From Methanolobus sp. WCC4 (GTDB lineage Archaea > Halobacteriota > Methanosarcinia > Methanosarcinales > Methanosarcinaceae): a stretch of DNA of 64,000 nt. The notes below the pieces were generated by a model that was not told where the DNA came from, searched no databases, and was given only the letters and a program-made list of their open reading frames with translations. Both the position numbers and the translations under genes were made by a program. Location of the stretch: contig NZ_CP150629.1 in assembly GCF_038022665.1 (NCBI RefSeq), positions 434,001 through 498,000 of the forward strand. The letters run 5' to 3'. Below, one piece after another: positions 57,548 through 64,000 of this stretch. The stretch's first letter is position 1. The number at the start of each line of letters is the position of its first letter.

Positions 57548-58306
57548 ATGAACTACGAAGTAATTGATTCTCATTGCCACCTGGACTTCCCGAAGTTCAA
57601 CAGGGACAGGCATGAGACAATTGAAAGGGCAAGAAGCAGCGGCGTGGTCGCAATGATCAACTCCGGCATAGACTACAGGACCAATGCCGAATCCCTTGAA
57701 CTCGCTAAGAAGTACGAGTTCATCCACGCCACCCTCGGGCTCAGCCCCCAGATGGTACCTGATGCCAATGAAGAGAAGCTAAAACAGATACTGGCACAGA
57801 TAGAACGCAACGTCGACAGGGCAGTGGGAATAGGTGAAGCAGGCCTGGACTTCTATTACTGTACAACGAATGCCGGAAGGAAAAGACAGGAAGATATATT
57901 CAGGAAGGTCATCGATATCGCCGACAGGTACAACAAGACCCTTGTGATACATGGCAGGGATGGCGAGGACCTTGCACTGGAAATGACAACGGATCTCGAC
58001 AGGGTGGTCTTTCACTGCTACGGAGGATCACTGGAGACAATGAAGAACATAGTCGATGCAGGACACTACGTATCAGTGCCAACACTTGTCTGTTTCTCAG
58101 AGCAGCATAAGGCAATAGCAAAGAACCTCTCCCTTGAACACATGCTAATAGAGACCGACAGTCCTTACCTCTCACCGAGGAAAGGCAGGAATGAACCGGC
58201 TTTCGTCCTTGATTCCGTCCCCATTATAGCAGGATTGAAAGGAATGGATGAGAACGATGTCGCAATGGCGACAGTACAAAATACACGCAGGGCATTTGGG
58301 CTCTGA
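57548..58306 (+). CDS. tatD: TatD-family metal-dependent DNase
   Basis: 252 residues. Metal ligands appear in DSHCHLDFP (9-17), GEAGLDFYY, VIHGRDGED, HCYGGSLE and the TDSPYLSPRKGR motif near residue 205. Members hydrolyse DNA or act in tRNA or quality-control steps. A TATA box at 57518-57528 lies about 25 bases upstream of the ATG, so the transcript is probably leaderless. The metallo-beta-lactamase gene follows 38 bases later. Confidence 0.9.
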   Translation: MNYEVIDSHCHLDFPKFNRDRHETIERARSSGVVAMINSGIDYRTNAESLELAKKYEFIHATLGLSPQMVPDANEEKLKQILAQIERNVDRAVGIGEAGLDFYYCTTNAGRKRQEDIFRKVIDIADRYNKTLVIHGRDGEDLALEMTTDLDRVVFHCYGGSLETMKNIVDAGHYVSVPTLVCFSEQHKAIAKNLSLEHMLIETDSPYLSPRKGRNEPAFVLDSVPIIAGLKGMDENDVAMATVQNTRRAFGL

Positions 58307-58344
58307 CCCCACAAAGATCACTTATCAAAAACAGGAGAATTAAC

Positions 58345-58983
58345 ATGCAGGTCAAACACTTCAACATCGGCCTTTACGATGCCAATTCATACCTCATCAA
58401 CGGGAAGATACTGATAGACACAGGAATGAGCACAGAAGGACTCATCACTGCCATCTCAGAGAATATAGATATCAAGGACCTTGAACTCATAATACTCACA
58501 CACTGTCACTACGACCACACGGCATCAGCACAGGCAATTGCTGACATGAGCGATGCAAAGATAGCGATTCACAAGGATGACGCACCACTCCTGAAAAATG
58601 ACAGGGTAAGCGCCTCAGCGATGTTCGGATACAAGGCACCGGAGATCGAACCTGACATGTTACTTGATGAAGGTGACAGGATCCCCATAGGCGAAGATGA
58701 GGAACTGGAAGTCATTCACACACCAGGACACACACCAGGAGGGATATGCCTTTACGAAGCAAAGTCCAGAAGCCTTTTTTCAGGGGATACGGTGTTCCCG
58801 AACGGAAGCATTGGAAGAACCGATTTTGAAGGCGGTAGCCGTTCACAGTTGACGGGATCCATAAACAAGCTCATACAACTCGATGTCAATACACTTTACC
58901 CCGGACATGGAGAAGTGACATCCGATGATGTTAACAGGCAGATAGGACTTTCCCTGAAGATGTCCAAAAGCATACTTTTCTAA
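58345..58983 (+). CDS. Metallo-beta-lactamase fold hydrolase
   Basis: 212 residues of the glyoxalase II-like MBL fold. The zinc motif is THCHYDHTAS (about 52-61), with further ligands in HTPGHTPGG, FSGDTVFP and YPGHGEVTSDD. The substrate is not predictable. AGGAG lies a few bases before the ATG. It sits between tatD and the radical SAM gene with short gaps, so they may share a transcript. Confidence 0.87.
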   Translation: MQVKHFNIGLYDANSYLINGKILIDTGMSTEGLITAISENIDIKDLELIILTHCHYDHTASAQAIADMSDAKIAIHKDDAPLLKNDRVSASAMFGYKAPEIEPDMLLDEGDRIPIGEDEELEVIHTPGHTPGGICLYEAKSRSLFSGDTVFPNGSIGRTDFEGGSRSQLTGSINKLIQLDVNTLYPGHGEVTSDDVNRQIGLSLKMSKSILF

Positions 58984-58992
58984 GGACACAAC

Positions 58993-60855
58993 ATGAAACA
59001 TAATAATAAGGAGAAGAAAGGCAGAAGAACCGATACCTCAAGGTTCCTCCCCATGAGCCTCGAAGAAGCAAAGAAGAAAGGCTGGGATGAACTTGATGTT
59101 ATCATAGTCACAGGCGATGCCTATGTGGACCACCCCGGATTCGGTACAAGCATTGTAGGCAGGGTGCTTGAGGATGCAGGATACAGAGTAGGGGTCATAT
59201 CCCAGCCAAAGTGGGATGACGTTGAGGATTTCAAGAAACTCGGAAAGCCACGTCTCTTCTTCGCCATAAGTGCAGGCAACACCGACTCCATGGTCAGCAA
59301 CTACACTCCATCAAAGAGGCTGCGCCATGATGATGCATACTCCCCCGGAAATAAGCCGGGACTTCGCCCTAACAGGGCCACACTGGTCTATTCCAACCGC
59401 CTGAGAGAAGCATACCCCGACGTACCCCGGATAATCGGAGGTATTGAAGCCTCCCTGCGCCGCTTTGCCCAATATGATTACTGGTCCGACAAGGTTCGCC
59501 AGTCCATCCTTGCAGATGCCCCGGCAGACCTCCTTGTTTACGGCATGGGAGAACTCCAGATACGGGAGATTGCAGACAGACTTGACAAAGGAGAGCCTGT
59601 TTCCGGAATAAATGATATCGACGGAACCGTCTGGAAAACAGACATTAAGACATGGAAAGCCAAACGAGAAGAGATCCTAAAGGACCGTATAGAGATCGCA
59701 CCATACGTTGAAGTCTCAAAGGACAAGGAACTCTATGCAAAGACATTCAAAACAGTCTATCAGGAGCAGGACCACATAAGAGGGCACGACATAATACAGG
59801 TGCATCCAAAGACCGTCATCATCCAGAACAAGCCCATGCGCCCCCTGACAACTGAGGAACTGGACCATGTCTATGAACTTCCATTCACCCGCGAGACACA
59901 TCCTTCATACAAAGAGAAGGTACCTGCTCTTGACATGGTGAAGTTCTCCATCAACACCCACAGAGGATGTTTTGGAGCATGCTCTTTCTGTGCCATTGCC
60001 CTGCATCAGGGAAGAATGATACGCAGTCGCAGCATCGAGTCCATACTCAGGGAAGCTGAAGGCTTCAGGGAAATGAAAGGGTTCAAAGGCACGATCAACG
60101 GACTTGGCGGCCCTTCTGCCAATATGTACGGAATGGACTGCAAGAACTGGGAAGAGAAGGGAGTCTGTAAAAACAAGGTCTGTATCTATCCAAAAGCGTG
60201 CCCTTCACTTGACACCAGCCACAAGAAGCTCATCGAACTCATGCGAAGTCTCAGAGAACTGCCCGGTATCAAAAAGGTATTCGTTGGTTACGGAGTGCGT
60301 TACGATCTTGCTCTACTTGATGAGGAGTACATGGAAGAACTATGCGCCCATCATGTCAGCGGACAATTGAAGGTCGCACCGGAACATTACACCGACCATG
60401 TGACCGATGTAATGAAAAAACCTGACAGGGAGATCTTCGAGAAATTCGAGCAGAAATACAATGAGATCAACAAGAAGCTCGGCAAGGACCAGTACCTTGT
60501 GGCGTTCCTGATGTCCAGCCACCCCGGATGTACCCTTAAGGACATGATCGATACCGCCGAATACATCAGAGATACAGGCAGGTACACACGACAGGTACAG
60601 GACTTCACACCAACTCCCATGACATCTGCAACGTGTATGTTCCACACAGGAATTGATCCCTTCTCCGGGAAGAAGATATACGTGGCAACCTCACCCAAGG
60701 AAAAGAGCATTCAGAGAGCAATGTTGCACTACAAGGAACCCGGAAACTACAACCTTGTTTACGAGGGATTGAAACGTGCAGACAGACTTGACCTTGTAGG
60801 TAATTCATGGAACTGCCTTATCAGCAGGAAAAAAGGTGGAAAAAGAGGCTGGTGA
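58993..60855 (+). CDS. YgiQ-type radical SAM protein
   Basis: 620 residues. The cluster motif is HRGCFGACSFCAIALHQGR (CxxxCxxC) near residue 320, within the domain order of the YgiQ family: N-terminal nucleotide-like domain (VIIVTGDAYVDHPGFGTSIVGRVLE), radical SAM core, C-terminal QDFTPTPMTSATCMFHTG. Four more cysteines lie between 378 and 402 (MDCKNWEEKGVCKNKVCIYPKAC). Its substrate is unknown. It starts 9 bases after the MBL gene. Confidence 0.9.
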   Translation: MKHNNKEKKGRRTDTSRFLPMSLEEAKKKGWDELDVIIVTGDAYVDHPGFGTSIVGRVLEDAGYRVGVISQPKWDDVEDFKKLGKPRLFFAISAGNTDSMVSNYTPSKRLRHDDAYSPGNKPGLRPNRATLVYSNRLREAYPDVPRIIGGIEASLRRFAQYDYWSDKVRQSILADAPADLLVYGMGELQIREIADRLDKGEPVSGINDIDGTVWKTDIKTWKAKREEILKDRIEIAPYVEVSKDKELYAKTFKTVYQEQDHIRGHDIIQVHPKTVIIQNKPMRPLTTEELDHVYELPFTRETHPSYKEKVPALDMVKFSINTHRGCFGACSFCAIALHQGRMIRSRSIESILREAEGFREMKGFKGTINGLGGPSANMYGMDCKNWEEKGVCKNKVCIYPKACPSLDTSHKKLIELMRSLRELPGIKKVFVGYGVRYDLALLDEEYMEELCAHHVSGQLKVAPEHYTDHVTDVMKKPDREIFEKFEQKYNEINKKLGKDQYLVAFLMSSHPGCTLKDMIDTAEYIRDTGRYTRQVQDFTPTPMTSATCMFHTGIDPFSGKKIYVATSPKEKSIQRAMLHYKEPGNYNLVYEGLKRADRLDLVGNSWNCLISRKKGGKRGW

Positions 60856-60915
60856 TCAGAATCCCCTGAGCCTCATCTATTTTAAAATACTATTCAAAAA
60901 AGAAAATTAAAATGG

Positions 60916-61977
60916 CTATCCCATAGCCATTTCCAGCAGGTCGATAACATCCAGGACCTCAACCCTCGGGCCACCACGTTTGAGGTTGGTGCGGCACAGA
61001 GGACATGCGGTTACCAGATAGTCGACATCCTTTGGGATCTCTTCGACCCTGTTCTTTGAAAGCTCAAGTGATAGTTCAGGATAACCTTTGAGAACTCCGC
61101 CACCTGCTCCACAGCATTTTGACTTTTCCCTGTTGCTCTTCATTTCCTCAAGGTAGCATATGGACTTGATTATCTCCCTTGGTGCATCGAATACACCATT
61201 GCACCTTCCAAGGTGACATGGGTCGTGATAGGTAACTTTCAGGTCCAGTTTCTTCAAATCCATCTCAGCAAGACGATCAGCAAGGAACTCGGTCACATGG
61301 ACTACCTCTATGTTATCCGGATAATCGTTCTTCAGTGTGGTGAAGCATCCCGCACAACCGGTTATTATAGTGTGGGCACCGGTCTTCCTGATCTGCTCCA
61401 GGTTCTTTGACACCAGTTCAGCTGGGTCAGAACCGGTTCTCAGAAGAGGGGAACCACAGCATACTTCTTCCTTAAGAGCTGTAACACCGAACTTCTTCAG
61501 TATATCAAAGGTCTTTTTCGTGATCTCGGGATACCTGTATGAAGCAAGGCAGCCTGCAAAGAACACATAGTCTGCCTTTTCCGGCAGCTCATCCTTAGAA
61601 TCACCGAGCCATGCCATCCTGTCCTTTACTTCTCCGAGAGGATTGCCCTTTTCAAGAGCTTCGGCACGCAGGAGCTTCTGGGCATCGGTCATCTTACCCT
61701 GTAGTACAAGCTTGTGCCTGACATTCTCTATGACCTTTACCGGAGATGCACCTGAAGGACACATCTGCTCACACAGTCCGCATGTAGTACAGGTGTTGAT
61801 GCTGTCAAAAACACTTTCATCGGCTTCCATACCCTGGGCGAGTCCATGGGCCACAAGCATGCGTCCCCTTGAACTGGAGGATTCCCAACCGCTGACATCA
61901 AAGACCGGACATACAGACCGGCATGTTCCACAGCGTACACATTTCAGTATTGAACGCATATCTGAATCGTTCATCAT
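60916..61977 (-). CDS. glcF: Iron-sulfur subunit with CCG domains (GlcF/LutA/HdrD-like)
   Basis: 353 residues. Two 4Fe-4S motifs (CVRCGTCRSVCP and CTTCGLCEQMCP) precede two CCG domains (FAGCLASYRYPE...CCGSPL...TGCAGCF and HDPCHLGRC...KCCGAGGG...CPLCRTNL). It would carry electrons from the FAD subunit encoded three bases upstream. Lactate, glycolate or another 2-hydroxy acid is a likely substrate for the pair. Confidence 0.9.
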   Translation of the reverse strand: MMNDSDMRSILKCVRCGTCRSVCPVFDVSGWESSSSRGRMLVAHGLAQGMEADESVFDSINTCTTCGLCEQMCPSGASPVKVIENVRHKLVLQGKMTDAQKLLRAEALEKGNPLGEVKDRMAWLGDSKDELPEKADYVFFAGCLASYRYPEITKKTFDILKKFGVTALKEEVCCGSPLLRTGSDPAELVSKNLEQIRKTGAHTIITGCAGCFTTLKNDYPDNIEVVHVTEFLADRLAEMDLKKLDLKVTYHDPCHLGRCNGVFDAPREIIKSICYLEEMKSNREKSKCCGAGGGVLKGYPELSLELSKNRVEEIPKDVDYLVTACPLCRTNLKRGGPRVEVLDVIDLLEMAMG

Positions 61978-61980
61978 TTT

Positions 61981-63363
61981 TCAGACCCCCATCTTCCCGG
62001 GATTAAGTATCCCTTTGGGGTCAAGTGCCTTCTTTATCAATATCATTACATCAAGGCCTTTGCCCAGTTCAAGTTCAAGATACTCTGACCTTGCACTGCC
62101 GACCCCATGCTCGGCTGTGACCGTCCCGCCGACACTTATAGCTGTGCGGTGGATCTTGTCTGCGGCTTTTGTCAGTTTAGCCCATTCCTCATCACTGAGC
62201 ACATCGATACACATCCCGGTGTGGAGGTTCCCGTCACCGATGTGTCCGTACGTCATGATAGGAAGATCGAACTCCTTAGAGATCTCACTGACCTTGTGCA
62301 GCATTCCCGGCAGTTCCTTGATCGGGACACCGACATCCTCACCGACATATACACGGGTTCGGAGAGGGTCAAGCCTTGAGACTGCTGCCCCTACAAGTCT
62401 TCTTGCAGCCCATATCTCATCCCTTTCTTTCTTATCTGAGGCTGCCCTGATGCTTGTTGCAAGGTTGCTGCATGCATCCTTTATCATCTCTATACCTTCG
62501 CGGACCGTGTCCTCTGTCCCGTCCACCTCGAACATCAGTATAGCACCGGCCTTTGGCAAACCGATGTTAGGATCGTAGGTGTTGATGGCCTCTATGATGT
62601 TCCTGTCAAGGATCTCACATGCGGAAGGAACTATTCCTGATGACAGGACCTTTACCACTGCCTTTCCTGCAAGTTCAGGATCCTCGAAAGATGCAAGCAA
62701 CACAGAACGTTCTTTCGGAAGCGCCCTTACCTTCAGTATAGCCTTTGTAATTATACCAAGGGTTCCTTCTGAACCCACGAAAAGGTCTGTAAGTGAATAA
62801 CCTGCAACTGATTTTGTGACCTTTGTACCTGTATTGATCACGGTGCCGTCCGCCATGACGACCTCAAGACCCAGTACATAGTTCCTGGTGGTGCCGTATT
62901 TCACAGACCTCATTCCGCTTCCGTTATTAGCGATAAGTCCTCCCAGGGTGCACATTGCGGAACTTCCCGGGTCAGGAGGGAAGAAGAAACCATATGGTTC
63001 AAGTGCATCGTTCAGTTTTTCCTGGACTATTCCCGGTTCGATGGTAACCTGAAGATTATCAAGGTCCATCTCAAGTATCCTGTTCATGGATGACATATCA
63101 AGTACGATACCGCCTTCCACAGGAACAGCACCGCCAGCCAGGCCGGTACCTGCACCCCTTGCTGTCACAGGGATCTCTTTTTCGTTCGCAAGACTGACTA
63201 TCTTCGATATCTGTTCAGTACTTGCAGGCCTGACAACATAATCAGGCATGCCCCTCACCTGAGAGGCGTCACATGAATAACAATAAAGCTCTGCTGCTGA
63301 TGCGGAAACCCTTTCGTCTCCCACAATATCCTGCAGCTTTTTAAGTAACTCGGATCTTTGCAT
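61981..63363 (-). CDS. glcD: FAD-linked 2-hydroxy-acid dehydrogenase subunit (GlcD/D-LDH-like)
   Basis: 460 residues. The PCMH-type FAD domain shows ARGAGTGLAGGAVPVEGGIVLDMS and GGLIANNGSGMRSVKYGTTRNYV, and the C-terminal cap ends with YGHIGDGNLHTGM and TAEHGVGSARSEYLE. It matches D-lactate/glycolate oxidase subunits and lies in one operon with the Fe-S subunit. It is divergent from arcS. The physiological substrate in a methanogen is uncertain. Confidence 0.92.
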   Translation of the reverse strand: MQRSELLKKLQDIVGDERVSASAAELYCYSCDASQVRGMPDYVVRPASTEQISKIVSLANEKEIPVTARGAGTGLAGGAVPVEGGIVLDMSSMNRILEMDLDNLQVTIEPGIVQEKLNDALEPYGFFFPPDPGSSAMCTLGGLIANNGSGMRSVKYGTTRNYVLGLEVVMADGTVINTGTKVTKSVAGYSLTDLFVGSEGTLGIITKAILKVRALPKERSVLLASFEDPELAGKAVVKVLSSGIVPSACEILDRNIIEAINTYDPNIGLPKAGAILMFEVDGTEDTVREGIEMIKDACSNLATSIRAASDKKERDEIWAARRLVGAAVSRLDPLRTRVYVGEDVGVPIKELPGMLHKVSEISKEFDLPIMTYGHIGDGNLHTGMCIDVLSDEEWAKLTKAADKIHRTAISVGGTVTAEHGVGSARSEYLELELGKGLDVMILIKKALDPKGILNPGKMGV

Positions 63364-63448
63364 GGAATCGTTTTTTAAGAGGGATGGGAAGATTTATACT
63401 TTTTGGTGAGGGCAAACCTTTACATCAGACTACAACTATTAAGCAGCA

Positions 63449-64000
63449 ATGACACAATACTTTGAGGTAGAGCAGCGGGATGGCGCTGCAAGGATAGGGA
63501 AACTCATGTTAAAAGAGACTATCCGGACCCCTTACATATTAGATACAAGAAGCCTTGGTTCCTCTGAGAGCCCCATAATAGATAGCGGTTCACTATGGAA
63601 ATATGCAGACAGAGAAGAAGCTGAGAAGAAGCTGACAGAGCTCCGGGAAAGAGCCGGTGATGATGCATTGATAATCCTCCCTCATCAGGACCTCACCCCT
63701 GATGCGCCACGTGACCTTGCAATGAAGCTTGCAGAAAGTTCAGAGTTTACAAGCACCGGAGCCACAGGGACCATATACATTCCCGGGCAGGAAGTAAAGG
63801 AACACGACCTCTATGTAATGGAGGGAGCAGGCTGCTTCGAGAACAATGCAAGGACCTTTCTCAATACACTGATCGGAATGAGAGATACGGTAGCATCCGA
63901 TACAGCCATCTATGCACCTAACATATGCACCCCTGAGAACCTTGCACTGCTCGTTTACCTTGGCGTTGATGTCCTTGACAATACAAGAGCGATCATCGCG
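63449..64000 (+). CDS. arcS: Archaeosine synthase (ArcS/TgtA2), N-terminal part
   Basis: The first 184 residues are in the window; the gene runs off the right edge. It starts MTQYFEVEQRDGAARIGKL, with TPYILDTRSLGS, IIDSGSLWKYADREE and IYAPNICTPENLALLVYLGVDVLDNTRA, which matches the TGT-like N-terminal domain of ArcS. It modifies preQ0 at position 15 of tRNA toward archaeosine. A TATA-like TTTATAC at about 63392-63400 lies some 50 bases upstream. Confidence 0.85.
   Translation, partial: MTQYFEVEQRDGAARIGKLMLKETIRTPYILDTRSLGSSESPIIDSGSLWKYADREEAEKKLTELRERAGDDALIILPHQDLTPDAPRDLAMKLAESSEFTSTGATGTIYIPGQEVKEHDLYVMEGAGCFENNARTFLNTLIGMRDTVASDTAIYAPNICTPENLALLVYLGVDVLDNTRAIIA

Noticed and set aside
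61643-62578. A 311-residue plus-strand open frame opposite the glcD/glcF genes
   Set aside because: Ser/Pro/Leu-rich composition typical of antisense reading, spanning two real genes.

Overview
The window is chromosomal DNA of a methanogenic archaeon, most probably of the family Methanosarcinaceae (Methanolobus, Methanococcoides or Methanosarcina relatives). The evidence is the archaeal rRNA operon, archaeal informational genes (NAC, Nob1, TiaS, ArcS, the DnaJ-finger RecJ-like nuclease), GfcR, a CofE-type F420 glutamyl ligase, and a glyA-folD-metV-metF cluster like that known from Methanosarcina. Archaeal signals recur: GGTGA-type ribosome binding sites, TATA boxes 22-30 bases before leaderless starts, and T-tract terminators. 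I did not fix the genus.

Layout. 1-5.3 kb, minus strand: acetyl-CoA synthetase, NAC, an A-type Fe-S protein, a predicted nuclease-fold protein and a KaiC-like protein without a P-loop. 5.4-11.3 kb, plus strand: hisI, a PIN-ATPase-KH protein, and two tandem membrane proteins with a shared cytoplasmic module and different external domains, one archaellin-like. 11.35-17.6 kb is an accessory/defence stretch: Vsr, a C5 cytosine methyltransferase, a PD-DxK nuclease candidate, DUF3795, HicBA, MntA-HepT and an HNH endonuclease, with three copies of an apparently unnamed 37-bp hairpin repeat. 17.8-25.4 kb: UDP-glucose dehydrogenase, small and coiled-coil membrane proteins, two pilin-like/Ig-like proteins, a DUF4258/DUF2283 pair, hisH, an AIR-synthase relative and the nfeD-stomatin pair. 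26-37 kb: RecJ-like nuclease, gfcR, nob1, twin KaiC-like ATPases, nadE, tiaS, a histidine kinase and an HTH regulator.

37.2-46.7 kb is a plus-strand one-carbon and cofactor region: purN, glyA, folD, a pterin-binding DHPS relative, metV, two PH-like membrane proteins, metF, a thiC-family gene and cofE. Several of these genes overlap by one to eight bases, suggesting co-transcription. A second histidine kinase and a flavin disulfide reductase follow. 50.3-55.9 kb is a complete minus-strand rRNA operon (16S, tRNA-Ala, 23S, tRNA-Cys, 5S) with visible processing stems and a palindrome at a candidate promoter. 55.9-64 kb: a LeuA/CimA-family gene with an apparent frameshift near its start, tatD, a metallo-beta-lactamase, a YgiQ-type radical SAM protein, a GlcD/GlcF-like oxidoreductase pair and the start of arcS.

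The points most worth a second look are the archaellin-like fusion protein with its paralog, the Vsr/methyltransferase/nuclease locus, the 37-bp repeats around the toxin-antitoxin genes, the rRNA promoter palindrome and 5' hairpin, an 81-base inverted-repeat element at 26.3 kb, and two genes (stomatin, leuA/cimA) that lack a normal start in their conserved frame. Homology statements rest on motif recognition by eye; no database search was run.
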